This document shows positions 7,142 through 16,673 of a DNA stretch of 64,000 nucleotides, piece after piece. The notes beneath the pieces are model-generated. The model ran no database searches. It was not told the DNA's origin and saw only the letters and a list, made by a program, of their open reading frames with translations. The stretch's first letter is position 1; each line of letters starts with the position of its first letter. The position numbers and the translations under genes are program-made. Origin of the DNA: CAZAMP01 sp964486455 (GTDB lineage Bacteria > Eisenbacteria > RBG-16-71-46 > CAZAMP01); contig CAZAMP010000003.1 of NCBI GenBank assembly GCA_964486455.1, forward strand, positions 62,001-126,000. The letters are read 5' to 3'.

Positions 7142-9358
7142 CTAGCGCTTGCGAAGGACGCGTGGATCCAGCCCGATTTCCTTCATCCTACGGTAAAGGT
7201 GCTGGCGGCTCACGCCAAGCGCTTCAGCGGCGCCCGTAACGCTACCATCGTGGTAGGCGACTTCCTGCGTGATCCTTTCCGCGTCCAGCGCTGCCGCTTT
7301 CAATGTCGGGGCCACCGTGCGCAGGCGCGGCGGCAGCGTTTCGAGCGTCATCCGCCGGCGATTCCCGAGATTGAACGCCGTGCCTTCGATGACGTGCTGC
7401 AGCTCACGGACGTTTCCGGGCCAGCCATAGTCGTGAAAGTGCTTCATGACTGCTTTGTCGATGACCGGCGGCCGTCCGGCCGATTCGGCAAAGAGCCGCG
7501 ATAGGAAGTAGTCGGCGAGAAGATCAATGTCTTCCGGACGGTTCCTGAGCGGTGGGATTTCGATCAAGACGCCCGCGATGCGGTGGAAGAGATCCCGTCG
7601 GAACCTTCCGCTCGCGACCTTTTCTTCTAGAGCTGAGTTGGTCGCGCTAATGACCCGCACGTCCACGGTGCTCTTCGATCGCCCGCCGACCGAGCGGTAG
7701 CTGGAAGATTCCAGAAAGCGCAGGAGTTTCACCTGGAGCTTCTGCGGCATGTCACCAATCTCATCGAGGAACAACGTTCCGCCATCCGCGCCCGCAACGA
7801 GTCCTGGGCGATCTTCCGCACCCGTGAATGCTCCCTTCCTGCTTCCGAATAGTTCGCTCTCCAGCATTGTCTCAGGAATGGCAGGGCAATTGATGTCGAC
7901 CATTGATCCTGGACGGCGGCTCAGTGCATGGAGCGAGTGGGCGACGAGTTCCTTGCCGACACCGCTCTCCCCGGCGATGAGGACGGGAAGCCTCGTCTCA
8001 GCGACGCGCTCGACCTGATCGAGAACGTTGAGAAGAGCACGGCTTCGTGTGCGAATCCCGAATCGCTCCCATCGTCTGGCATCGTGAAGGGGATCGCGAC
8101 TTGCCCGTTTCGCGGGTCGTTTGCGCGAGAGCGCTCGCCGGCCTTTCAGGAGTCGGAGCGCCAGTCGTGTCAAGCGAAGCTCATCGTAGAGTTGGATGGC
8201 GTCATGGAGATATCGTTCGGCCGTCTCGAGTCGTCCGGATGTCTGATGGGCGAACCCGATGTATTCGAGCGTAACGGCCTCTTCGAGACGGAAACCGCGC
8301 TTTGCGCAAATCGAAACAGCCGTGCGGAAGTGGCGATCAGACTCGTCATAGTCTTCTCGCTCGAGCGCGAGGCCCCCCTTCACGCGTAGGAGTCCGACGC
8401 GCTCGTAATCGTCCTGAAGGTGGTCGCAGATGCGCCATCCTTCGGTGATAGCCTTCTCCGCGCGTCCGAACTCGCCGCGCGCGTAGTAGACCTCGGCGAG
8501 GCGGCGATAGGCCTCGCAGACCACGTCACCCTCGGGAGCGGTCTCGAGGCCGATCTTGAGGGCGTCTTTGTAGTGCGTAAGTGCCGTGCGATGGTTGCCG
8601 AGATCGAGGTAGCAGTCGCCGAGATACTCGTGGGCAATGGCCTCGTTTCGTCGGAAGCCGATCTTGCGGGCTTGGCGAAGAGACTTCTGCGTGGCAGCTT
8701 TGGCCCGTTTGGCAAAACCGAGGTTCCGAAGTGCTACGGCAATCTGGAGATTGATGTTCGCTTCCAAGTGAATGTCGTCTAGCTCACACGCCATTTCAGG
8801 CAAGGAACGCATGACAGTTGCGGCGCTTCGCCAACGACCTTGCTTAGCAAGAGCAACCGCTAGGTTGTGCGTTGCACTTGTTTCTAATCCCTTGAACCCA
8901 CTTGCAGTTGATAGCTCTTGGGCCTCTTCATAGCATCTTTCAGCTAGAGGCCACTGATGAAGTGCTTTGTACGCAGTTCCAAGAGCATTCAGTGATAGAC
9001 AAACCCCTCTCTCAGAATTCGTGATCTCGTGCAGAGTCTTCGCCTTTCCGAAGGCATTGATCGCCCCGAACCTGTCGCCGGAACTTCGGAGGACAACTCC
9101 CCTGGCATAGAGCAGAATCGCTTGTTGCTCGAAGTCGTCGGAGATTTGCTCTGTGTCGATGAGCAAATCGATCAGACTTAGGGCCTTCTCAAGCTCCCCG
9201 TCGACATACAAATGGCGAACGATCTCCTCAGCCTCTCTCGCTACGTTGCCTGCTGAATCCCTGAGGGAATTCGCTAGCTTCTCAAGAACCGCAAGCAATT
9301 CTGGTCTGTCACCAAACGTGCGATTCAGAGAATGTATCAACGAGTAGATTTCGCTCAT
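7142..9358 (-). CDS. TPR-domain sigma54-dependent transcriptional activator
   Basis: The 738-residue protein has about 400 N-terminal residues of tetratricopeptide-like helical repeats. A sigma54-interacting AAA+ domain follows, with Walker A GESGVGKE at 463-470, an intact GAFTGA loop at 509-514, and the Walker B region FLDEIG. The C-terminus is a Fis-type helix-turn-helix (GAAEALGVSRQHLYRRMKEI). It should activate sigma54 promoters in response to a protein or peptide bound by the TPR part instead of a phosphorylated receiver. Its ATG overlaps the stop of the small secreted protein gene in an ATGA, so the two are co-translated. It converges with the carboxylase operon with 10 bases between them. 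Confidence 0.9.
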   Translation of the reverse strand: MSEIYSLIHSLNRTFGDRPELLAVLEKLANSLRDSAGNVAREAEEIVRHLYVDGELEKALSLIDLLIDTEQISDDFEQQAILLYARGVVLRSSGDRFGAINAFGKAKTLHEITNSERGVCLSLNALGTAYKALHQWPLAERCYEEAQELSTASGFKGLETSATHNLAVALAKQGRWRSAATVMRSLPEMACELDDIHLEANINLQIAVALRNLGFAKRAKAATQKSLRQARKIGFRRNEAIAHEYLGDCYLDLGNHRTALTHYKDALKIGLETAPEGDVVCEAYRRLAEVYYARGEFGRAEKAITEGWRICDHLQDDYERVGLLRVKGGLALEREDYDESDRHFRTAVSICAKRGFRLEEAVTLEYIGFAHQTSGRLETAERYLHDAIQLYDELRLTRLALRLLKGRRALSRKRPAKRASRDPLHDARRWERFGIRTRSRALLNVLDQVERVAETRLPVLIAGESGVGKELVAHSLHALSRRPGSMVDINCPAIPETMLESELFGSRKGAFTGAEDRPGLVAGADGGTLFLDEIGDMPQKLQVKLLRFLESSSYRSVGGRSKSTVDVRVISATNSALEEKVASGRFRRDLFHRIAGVLIEIPPLRNRPEDIDLLADYFLSRLFAESAGRPPVIDKAVMKHFHDYGWPGNVRELQHVIEGTAFNLGNRRRMTLETLPPRLRTVAPTLKAAALDAERITQEVAYHDGSVTGAAEALGVSRQHLYRRMKEIGLDPRVLRKR

Positions 9359-9690
9359 GGCCTAACGCTCGTCAGGATGCTTCTCAGCAAAGACCAGACA
9401 CTCACGTGAAACTGAGTTCGTTGATCCGCTTCTTTCTCCATCTCACGGGCAGGTTCATGGATTCGATGTCCAGGCATACCAGTTTGATGTGTGCTCAGGG
9501 ATGGAGGCTCTCCGAACACAAGCCATTGGTCATCATCCGGATCCCCCCAGTCATCCAAAACTGGCCGTGGTGCCCGTGGGAGTGCCGTTGCGCTTGGCGC
9601 GGCAATGGAGACGACTGCAATTGCGACTAAGATGATGGAGGTCCAGCGGAGCAGTCGAAGTCGGTGTTTCATCATCCACTCTCTAATCAT
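9355..9690 (-). CDS. Small secreted protein of unknown function
   Basis: The 111-residue product starts with a basic stretch and a hydrophobic segment (SIILVAIAVVSIAAPSATAL) that reads as a Sec signal peptide with cleavage near ATA. The mature part is short and has the acidic tryptophan-rich stretch DDWGDPDDDQW. I do not recognise the family. GGAGGG lies about eight bases before the ATG at 9690, and a good promoter lies at 9781-9810. Its stop overlaps the start of the TPR-sigma54 activator gene (ATGA), so it may be an input or a partner of that regulator, which is inference. Confidence 0.65.
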   Translation of the reverse strand: MIREWMMKHRLRLLRWTSIILVAIAVVSIAAPSATALPRAPRPVLDDWGDPDDDQWLVFGEPPSLSTHQTGMPGHRIHEPAREMEKEADQRTQFHVSVWSLLRSILTSVRP

Positions 9691-10028
9691 CTGTCGGCCC
9701 TCCTGGCCCCAAGAGTGCGTCAGGAATGGCGGCTTTGCTCGATGCTGGCGCAGTGTATAGATGTACCAAAATTCACGGTTATTTTAATGACTACCCAATG
9801 CCCTTGTCAATCGATCCATTGGCCTGATAATTGATTTTAGGATATCTCAACTTGACACAGGAATTGCTGTGCTGAACAGCTTCGGGTGCGTATCTAGTGC
9901 CCTTATCGGCGACTATTGCGCGATTCAGCATCCCAGAATCCTTGCGCCGCCCGAAGCCTCCGCTATGCTCACCCCAGACTACTGAGACGAACCGAATAGA
10001 TGGGTGTCTGAGACGGGAGCAACCGGCA
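9691..10028. other. Divergent AT-rich intergenic region
   Basis: This 338-base gap lies between the leftward secreted-protein gene and the rightward GGQ protein gene. It is clearly more AT-rich than its surroundings around 9760-9870. It contains the leftward promoter given separately and a rightward TTGACA at about 9852-9857 without a convincing -10. I see no gene in it. Confidence 0.5.
9781..9810 (-). promoter_or_regulatory. Sigma70-type promoter for the secreted protein/activator operon
   Basis: Read leftwards, TTGACA (9810-9805) and TAAAAT (9786-9781) are separated by 18 bases in an AT-rich stretch. Transcription would start near 9774, about 84 bases before the ATG at 9690. Confidence 0.6.
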
Positions 10029-10397
10029 ATGCCACACAACCTGCCCGATGACTACACTCTCCCCGGAGAGGCGGAGGATCTCTTGGACGAGTGCGATACG
10101 TCTTACTTTCAGTCTTCCGGCCCGGGCGGACAGCACAAGAACCGTTCCCGAACCGCTGTTCGCCTGCTCCATCGGCCTAGCGGGATCGTTGTCATCGGAC
10201 GCCGGCAACGCTCGCAGCGTCAGAACCTCAGAGACGCCCTGGAACGCCTCCACCGGCGCCTGGAGGCACTTTTGCGTCCTGCAGTCGAGAGAAGGCCGAC
10301 CAAGCCAGGGAAGGCGGCCAAAAAGCGCCGCATGGATGCGAAACGCCGCCGATCCGACGTCAAAAAGCTCCGACGTCGCGTAGCCACTGACGACTAG
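10029..10397 (+). CDS. Release-factor-like peptidyl-tRNA hydrolase (GGQ domain)
   Basis: The 122-residue protein is a lone class I release factor catalytic domain. It carries GPGGQHKNRS with the GGQ that triggers peptidyl-tRNA hydrolysis, then AVRLLHRPSGIVV and a long basic tail (RRPTKPGKAAKKRRMDAKRR). There is no codon-recognition domain. This build, including the basic tail that reaches into the empty mRNA channel, is that of ArfB/ICT1-like ribosome-rescue factors. The frame is open upstream, but I chose the ATG at 10029, where the family-like sequence begins and a GGGAG precedes. Relation to ArfB proper versus other release-factor-like paralogues is not settled. Confidence 0.8.
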   Translation: MPHNLPDDYTLPGEAEDLLDECDTSYFQSSGPGGQHKNRSRTAVRLLHRPSGIVVIGRRQRSQRQNLRDALERLHRRLEALLRPAVERRPTKPGKAAKKRRMDAKRRRSDVKKLRRRVATDD

Positions 10398-10540
10398 GCT
10401 TCGATCTCTCCCCCGTTCCCCCTTGAAATCGTGTAAACTTAGTATTGGTCATGAATTCGCCTGCCCTTGTGGGGAAGGATCGGTATCCCCCTGCCGAATC
10501 CCGCGGCGCCCCGCAGACAGCAAAACCTCGAGGAGGAAGC

Positions 10541-13279
10541 ATGTGTAGAGGGCATCAATGGGGCCATCGGTCTGTGTTCGTTGCGCTCGCGGCGGCGCTC
10601 ATACTCACGGTTTCGACGGTGGCATTCGCGGAGACGCAGCAGTATCAGGAGATCGAGATTCCATGGCCGACGGAATCGCAGGTTCAGCTTCTGCGGAGCA
10701 TGCCGGACTTGGAGCCCATGAAGATTGAGGATGGTCAGGCTATTCGTTACTTGTCGACTCCTGATCTTACGCAAGAGCTCATCGAAGCAGGGCTTTCCCC
10801 GACAGTGATTGTCGATGACCTAGAGGCTTTCTATTCCGACCGCATGGGCGACACGCGAGACTACGGCGACTTCTACACGTACGCCGAGCTGACTACCGAA
10901 CTCGATGTTCTGCACGCGACTTACCCCGACCTGACCACGGAAAAGATGTCCATCGGTCAGTCCTGGGAAGGAAACGACATCTGGGCAATCAAGATCAGTG
11001 ATAACCCCGATGTGCAGGAAGACGAACCCGAGGTTCTCTTCGACGGCGTCCATCACGCGCGCGAGCCGATCTCGATCAATGTGCTTCTCGACTTCATGTA
11101 CTGGCTCTGCGAAAACTACGGTACGGATCCCGAGGCGACGCTGCTCGTGGACCACCGACAGATCTGGTTTGTACCGATCCTGAATCCCGACGGCTATCTC
11201 TACAATCAGAATACGAACCCGAACGGTGGCGGGATGTGGCGGAAGAATCGCCGCGACAACCCTGGGGGCTGCGAGGGCGTCGACCTGAACCGCAACTATT
11301 CTTATCAATGGGGTGGAGGTGGATCATCGGGTGACATGTGCGATGACACCTATCGGGGACCTTCTCCGTTCTCCGAACCCGAGACCTCGGCCATTCGCCA
11401 GTTCATCAACTCCCACGAGTTCGTCACGCACGACTCTTACCATAGCGTCATCGGCGTCATCCTCTATCCGTGGGGATACACGACCGCGAATTGTCCCGAT
11501 GACGCCACGTTCGAAGCGATCTCGATCGAGCGCGTGCGCGAGAGCGGCTACGGCTATGGCCCGGCGGGGCAGGAGCTCTATATCGCTGACGGCGTTGCGT
11601 TCGACTGGGCCTACGGCGAGCAAAACGAGAAGCCGAAGATCTTCTCGTTCACGACCGAGGTCGACGGGAGCGGTTTCTGGCCTCAGCAGAGCGAGATTCC
11701 GGGCCTCGTCGCGGAGAATCTCTACTCGAACATCTACCTGGCGCTCGTAGCGGGGGCATTTGTAGATCTCGCCAGCGTTGAGGTGACGGGAGGAAACGGA
11801 AACGGTCGGCTCGATCCCGGTGAGACAGCCGATCTGCTCGTTTCACTCAAGAATCCGGGTCTGCTTTCGGATGCCACCGGCGTGACCCTTACTGTGGCGA
11901 GCGACGATGCATACATCCAGCTCGACGACGCTTCGTCCAACTACGCGGACATCGCGGCCGGCGCGACGGAGACCAACGCGGGTGACCTGCTCACCGTGAC
12001 CGTGGATCCGTCGGCGCCGGACGGCCACACGGCGCTCTTCGCGTTCTCGATCACCTGGTCCGGTGGTGGCGCCGAGGGGATGGCCGGTCTCACGATCGGC
12101 GATCCGCCCTACATCGTCTTTGACGACTTCGAAAGCGGGAACAACGGTTGGAGCCAGGACGGCTCACACACGGCGAGCACCGGGGACTGGGTGATCATCG
12201 ATCCGAACCCGACGGCCTACCAGCCGGGTGACGATACGACCCCGCCGCCTGGCGTTATGTGTTGGGTCACCGCGCAGAACAGCGATCTCGGCGTCAACGA
12301 CGTCGACGGCGGCATTTCTGCGATGAAGTCACCGCTCTTCGATCTCACGGGCCCGGACCACGTGACACTCGGGTTCAACTGGTTCCACGGACAGCGCGAT
12401 GCCGGCGATGATCCCAGTGGGGACTTTTTCCGGATCGATCTGTCGAACGACGGTGGCACGAGCTATCCGGTCAACCTCGTTCAGATCGGGGACGTTCATC
12501 ACGCCGCCCAGTGGACCGCACTCGAGATCGACGTCGAGGATCACCTGCCGGTGACCAACCAGATGCGGCTCCGCTTCCAGGCGTCGGACGGCAACTCCAC
12601 GGGAGATATCATCGAGGCCGGACTGGACGATCTCTACATCGTGGATGCCGGCACGGGTAACGACGCTCCGGGAGCCCCGACGCTCATCTCACCGCCCGAC
12701 GGATCGGTCCAAGGTGCATCACCGACGCTCACGGTAAGCAACGCCGACGACCCGGAAGGTGACACGCTCACCTACGGGTTCCGCGTGTATAGCGATGAGC
12801 TTCTCACCAACGTAGCCGCCTCCGTCGACGGATGGCCGGAGGGGGCGAGTCAGACCTCGTGGACCGTGGACACCTCGCTTCCTGACGGCACGTACTACTG
12901 GCGCGCCTATGCGGAGGACGCCGAGGAGCGCGGGCCGTACATGCTTGCGGCCTCGTTCTCGGTCAACGAAGGCGTCGGCGTCGAGGACGGTGTGCTTGCG
13001 GCTGAATTCACACTCCACCCGGCGAGCCCAAACCCGTTCATGTATCGCACCGCGATCAGCTTCACTCTCCCTGAGCAGGGGAAGGTGCGTGTCGAGGTCT
13101 TCGACGTGAAGGGGCGGCGCGTTCGCTCACTCTTCCGAGGCCTGCTGCCGCGCGGCGTGCAGACGCTTCAATGGGACGGAGTGGACGAGTGGGGTCGCGA
13201 AGCATCGGCCGGGGAGTACTTCGTCCAGGCGATGCTCAACGGTCAGGTGCTCACACGAAAGGTCGTGATTCTGCAGTAG
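10541..13279 (+). CDS. Secreted M14 zinc carboxypeptidase with C-terminal sorting domain (copy 1)
   Basis: The 912-residue protein has a signal peptide cleaved near AFA-ET (30/31). The M14 catalytic domain spans about 110-420: zinc ligands H172 and E175 (HHARE) and H301 (DSYHSVIG), substrate-binding NPDGYLYN and DLNRNY, and the general base E373 in FTTEVDG. A beta-sandwich and a MAM-like segment (DDFESGNNGW) follow. The last 90 residues (SPNPF, DVKGRRVRSL, GEYFVQAML) form a FlgD-like or type IX secretion-like sorting domain. AGGAGGAAGC before the ATG at 10541 decides the start, since the frame is open upstream. A homologue of exactly the same length follows. Confidence 0.92.
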   Translation: MCRGHQWGHRSVFVALAAALILTVSTVAFAETQQYQEIEIPWPTESQVQLLRSMPDLEPMKIEDGQAIRYLSTPDLTQELIEAGLSPTVIVDDLEAFYSDRMGDTRDYGDFYTYAELTTELDVLHATYPDLTTEKMSIGQSWEGNDIWAIKISDNPDVQEDEPEVLFDGVHHAREPISINVLLDFMYWLCENYGTDPEATLLVDHRQIWFVPILNPDGYLYNQNTNPNGGGMWRKNRRDNPGGCEGVDLNRNYSYQWGGGGSSGDMCDDTYRGPSPFSEPETSAIRQFINSHEFVTHDSYHSVIGVILYPWGYTTANCPDDATFEAISIERVRESGYGYGPAGQELYIADGVAFDWAYGEQNEKPKIFSFTTEVDGSGFWPQQSEIPGLVAENLYSNIYLALVAGAFVDLASVEVTGGNGNGRLDPGETADLLVSLKNPGLLSDATGVTLTVASDDAYIQLDDASSNYADIAAGATETNAGDLLTVTVDPSAPDGHTALFAFSITWSGGGAEGMAGLTIGDPPYIVFDDFESGNNGWSQDGSHTASTGDWVIIDPNPTAYQPGDDTTPPPGVMCWVTAQNSDLGVNDVDGGISAMKSPLFDLTGPDHVTLGFNWFHGQRDAGDDPSGDFFRIDLSNDGGTSYPVNLVQIGDVHHAAQWTALEIDVEDHLPVTNQMRLRFQASDGNSTGDIIEAGLDDLYIVDAGTGNDAPGAPTLISPPDGSVQGASPTLTVSNADDPEGDTLTYGFRVYSDELLTNVAASVDGWPEGASQTSWTVDTSLPDGTYYWRAYAEDAEERGPYMLAASFSVNEGVGVEDGVLAAEFTLHPASPNPFMYRTAISFTLPEQGKVRVEVFDVKGRRVRSLFRGLLPRGVQTLQWDGVDEWGREASAGEYFVQAMLNGQVLTRKVVILQ

Positions 13280-13316
13280 CGGCCGGTGGCGCGTGTCTCA
13301 CAACGGTGTTCGATTC

Positions 13317-13344
13317 GGCCCCTGGTTAGTCGCCGGGGGCCTTT
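13317..13344 (+). terminator. Hairpin with short T-run between the two carboxypeptidase genes
   Basis: GGCCCCTGG (13317-13325) pairs with CCGGGGGCC (13333-13341) with one G-T wobble around a 7-base loop, and TTT follows. It ends directly before the AGGAGG of the second gene, so it may reduce read-through from copy 1 to copy 2. Confidence 0.5.
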
Positions 13345-13355
13345 GAGGAGGAAGC

Positions 13356-16094
13356 ATGTTCAGAGGGCATCAGTGGGGTTACGGGGCCGCGCTCGTTGCA
13401 TTGGTGACAACGCTCGCCCTGTCGATTCCGGCGGTGGGGCTCGCGGAAACACGGCAGTACCAGGAAATCGAGATTCCCTGGCCGTCGGAATCGCAGATCA
13501 AGCTGCTACAGGGCATGCCGGATCTGGAACTCATGAAGATCGAGGACAACCATGCCGTCCGCTACCTCTCGACTCCCGCGCTTACGCAGAGCCTCGCCGA
13601 TGCGGGATTCACGCCTAAGGTGATCGTAGATGATCTCGAGTCGTTCTACGGAGACCGTATGGGCGGCTTGCGCAGCTACGGAGACTTCTACACCTTCGCC
13701 GAGATGGAGAGCTTCCTCGATGCCCTTCATACCAGCTTTCCGGACATCACGACGGAGATGATGTCGATCGGAGAGAGTTGGGAAGGCAATCCCATTTGGG
13801 CGATGAAGATCAGCGACAACCCCAACGTCCAGGAAGACGAGCCCGAGGTGCTGTTCGATGCCATGCACCATGCGCGCGAGGCGATCACGTGCAACGTGCT
13901 CCTCGACTACATGAACTGGCTGTGCGAGAACTACGGCACAGATCCCGAGGCGACGTTGCTCGTTAACGAGCGTCAGATCTGGTTCATTCCGATCATCAAT
14001 CCGGACGGCTACCTCTACAACGAGCTCACCAATCCGAACGGCGGAGGTATGTGGCGAAAGAACCGCCGTGACAATCCGGGGCAGTGCGAGGGCGTCGATC
14101 TCAATCGCAACTACGACTTCGCGTGGGGGGGGGACGGGTCGTCGGGCGATCCGTGCGACGAGATCTACCGAGGGCCTTCTCCGTTCTCCGAGCCAGAGAC
14201 ACAGGCCTATCGCGACTTCGTGAACCAACACGAGTTCGTTACGCACGACTCCTACCATAGCGTTGTCGGCGTCATTCTCTATCCATGGGGTTACACAACC
14301 GATCCGACACCTGACGATGCGCTCTTTGAGTTGGTCGCGCACAGACGAGTCGAGGAAAGCGGCTACGGGTATGGGCAGTGCTCGCAGGAGCTGTACGTAG
14401 TCTCCGGAGGCTGCTTCGATTGGTGCTACGGTGAGCAGATAACGAAGCCCAAGATGATTTCGTTCACCACTGAGGTCGGTGGAAGCGGCTTCTGGCCGGC
14501 CCAGAGCGAAATCCCGGGCCTCGTCGCCGAGAACCTGTATTCGAACATCTACCTCACGCTCGCCGCGGGTGTGTTCGTGGAACTTGCTGAGGTCACTGTC
14601 TCCGGCGGCGACGGAAACGGCCGGCTGGACGCCGGAGAGACCGTCGATCTCGTGGTCTCGCTGGCGAACATGGGTGTGCTCACCGACGCCGAAGGCGTGG
14701 GGGTTTCGATGGCGAGCGACGATGCGTACATCCAGCTCGTCGACGCATCGGCCGGCTATCCGGACATCCCCGCCGGGCAGATCGTCACCAACGCGGGCGA
14801 TGCTCTCACCTTGACCGTCGACGCGTCAGCGCCCGAAGGCCACATGGCATTCTTCGCCTTTGCGATCAGCTGGGACGGCGGTAGCGCCGAGGGCATGGTC
14901 GGGCTCACGATCGGTGAGCCGCCGTACATCGTTGCTGATGACTTCGAGAGCGGCAACAACGGCTGGATCCTGGATCCCGACACCCACACCTGCAGCAGCG
15001 GAGATTGGGAGATCATCGATCCGAATCCGACGTCGATGCAGCCCGGTGACGATACGACCCCGCCGCCCGGCGTCATGTGCTGGTGCACGGCTCAGAACAC
15101 CACGATCGGTCAGGATGACGTCGACGGTGGCATTTCGGCACTGCTCTCTCCTGTGTTCGATCTTTCGGCCCACGCCCATGTCACGATGGGATTCAACTGG
15201 TTCCATGGCCAGCGAGTGGCGGGTGACGATGCGGGCGACTTCTTCCGGATCGATCTCTCGAACGATGGTGGGGTGAGCTATCCCGTGAACCTCTTGCTCC
15301 TGGGTGACGCGGAGCATGAGCCCGATTGGACAGCGCTGGAAGTCGACATCGAAGACCATCTGCCCCTTACCGACCAGATGCGGCTTCGCTTCCAGGCATC
15401 CGACGCGATCGAGAGGCATGACATCATCGAGGCGGGGCTGGATGACTTCTACATGCTGGACGGCGGGTCGGTCAATGAACCCCCTGCGGCCCCGACCCAC
15501 ATCGCGCCCCCTGATGGATCGACCCAGGACGCGGCCCCGACCCTGATCGTCGGGAACGCCGTCGACCCGGATGGGGACACGCTCACCTACGGGTTCCGCG
15601 TATACAATGACGTGCTGCTGACGAGCGTGGCCGCATCCGTGGACGACCTACCCGAAGGGATCGATCAGACCTCCTGGACGGTGGATCCGCCGCTCCCGGA
15701 CGGCACGTACTATTGGCGCGCGTATGCGGAAGACGCCGAGGAGCGGAGCTCGTACATGCCGGCGGTGTCGTTCCTGGTCGACGAAGAAGTCGGTGTCCTC
15801 GACGGCGTGGAGACGGCGGCGTTTGCCCTTCATCCCGCGAGCCCGAACCCGTTCGTCCATCGGACGGCGATTCGCTTCTCGCTTCCCGATCAAGGGAAGG
15901 TGCGGGTCGACGTATTCGATGTGAAGGGGCGACGCGTTCGATCGCTCTTCCGCGGCCTGTTGCCGAACGGCGTGCAGACGCTCTATTGGGACGGAGTGGA
16001 CGAGTGGGGTCACCGGGCGGCCGCCGGCGAGTACTTCGTCCAGGCAGTGCTGAACGGGAAAGTGCTCACGCGAAAGGTCGTGATCCTGAATTAG
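13356..16094 (+). CDS. Secreted M14 zinc carboxypeptidase with C-terminal sorting domain (copy 2)
   Basis: This is a tandem paralogue of the preceding gene, also 912 residues, collinear along its length. It has a signal peptide ending in GLA-ET, the HHARE zinc motif, NPDGYLYN, DLNRNY, DSYHSVVG, FTTEVGG, the MAM-like DDFESGNNGW segment and the same SPNPF/FlgD-like tail. Even the leader is repeated: GAGGAGGAAGCATG starts both genes and the next bases are near identical. It would release C-terminal residues from extracellular peptides. Differences cluster around the catalytic pocket edges (for example QCSQELYVVSGGCFDWCYG against PAGQELYIADGVAFDWAYG), where copy 2 gains several cysteines. Confidence 0.92.
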   Translation: MFRGHQWGYGAALVALVTTLALSIPAVGLAETRQYQEIEIPWPSESQIKLLQGMPDLELMKIEDNHAVRYLSTPALTQSLADAGFTPKVIVDDLESFYGDRMGGLRSYGDFYTFAEMESFLDALHTSFPDITTEMMSIGESWEGNPIWAMKISDNPNVQEDEPEVLFDAMHHAREAITCNVLLDYMNWLCENYGTDPEATLLVNERQIWFIPIINPDGYLYNELTNPNGGGMWRKNRRDNPGQCEGVDLNRNYDFAWGGDGSSGDPCDEIYRGPSPFSEPETQAYRDFVNQHEFVTHDSYHSVVGVILYPWGYTTDPTPDDALFELVAHRRVEESGYGYGQCSQELYVVSGGCFDWCYGEQITKPKMISFTTEVGGSGFWPAQSEIPGLVAENLYSNIYLTLAAGVFVELAEVTVSGGDGNGRLDAGETVDLVVSLANMGVLTDAEGVGVSMASDDAYIQLVDASAGYPDIPAGQIVTNAGDALTLTVDASAPEGHMAFFAFAISWDGGSAEGMVGLTIGEPPYIVADDFESGNNGWILDPDTHTCSSGDWEIIDPNPTSMQPGDDTTPPPGVMCWCTAQNTTIGQDDVDGGISALLSPVFDLSAHAHVTMGFNWFHGQRVAGDDAGDFFRIDLSNDGGVSYPVNLLLLGDAEHEPDWTALEVDIEDHLPLTDQMRLRFQASDAIERHDIIEAGLDDFYMLDGGSVNEPPAAPTHIAPPDGSTQDAAPTLIVGNAVDPDGDTLTYGFRVYNDVLLTSVAASVDDLPEGIDQTSWTVDPPLPDGTYYWRAYAEDAEERSSYMPAVSFLVDEEVGVLDGVETAAFALHPASPNPFVHRTAIRFSLPDQGKVRVDVFDVKGRRVRSLFRGLLPNGVQTLYWDGVDEWGHRAAAGEYFVQAVLNGKVLTRKVVILN

Positions 16095-16097
16095 CGG

Positions 16098-16673
16098 CTA
16101 CCGGTTCGCCCGGCGGATCGCGACGAAGTACCAGACAAGTGGGGCGGCCACACCGCCGATGACCATGAGGATGAATGGCCATCCGAGTGTGGCTGCCTCT
16201 CCCCGCGCAATGCGTACCGTGATCATCTGAACGTACGAGAAGAGCGCCGTCGTCAGCAGGCGAAGGAAACGCACGAGCTGATCCGTTGCGACGAGGATCC
16301 GTGCCGTGTGGGCTTCATCTTCGCCCCGAGGGACGTTCCAGAGGTTCGGCTTTCTCAAGAGAAACGTGAGCAGGGCGAAGATCGCGCTCGAGAGACATGC
16401 GAGAAAGATGAGGATCGACTTGCCGCCCCAGCGGTCGGGAGCGCCGGACGCGTCGAAGTGATGAGGGATCCGATCAGGCAAGTCACCGTAGACGAGCCCC
16501 AGGTACGCCCACATTCCGATGAGGAGAAACCAGGCGACAATGTCGGCGGCCCGAACCACTGCCGGCCGTTCCACTGTGAACGCGGCTTGTGGCGGGCCTT
16601 GACGCTCCTCCGACACCACGTACCTCCTGGCCGGGACGTCTTCAGGTGCGGAACCGCTTCGTTGCTGAGACAT
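16098..16673 (-). CDS. DUF1648-domain membrane protein
   Basis: The central part has the DUF1648 signature YGDLPDRIPHHFDASGAPDRW between a first and a second transmembrane segment. Two more hydrophobic helices follow (around LLTTALFSYVQMI and WPFILMVIGGVAAPLVWYFV). DUF1648 proteins are small membrane proteins of unclear role, in some bacteria linked to growth-phase or sporulation control. I place the start at the ATG at 16673 (MSQQRSG), giving 191 residues, though the ribosome binding site is weak and the frame is open up to 16799. It converges with copy 2 of the carboxypeptidase with only three bases between them. Confidence 0.7.
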   Translation of the reverse strand: MSQQRSGSAPEDVPARRYVVSEERQGPPQAAFTVERPAVVRAADIVAWFLLIGMWAYLGLVYGDLPDRIPHHFDASGAPDRWGGKSILIFLACLSSAIFALLTFLLRKPNLWNVPRGEDEAHTARILVATDQLVRFLRLLTTALFSYVQMITVRIARGEAATLGWPFILMVIGGVAAPLVWYFVAIRRANR

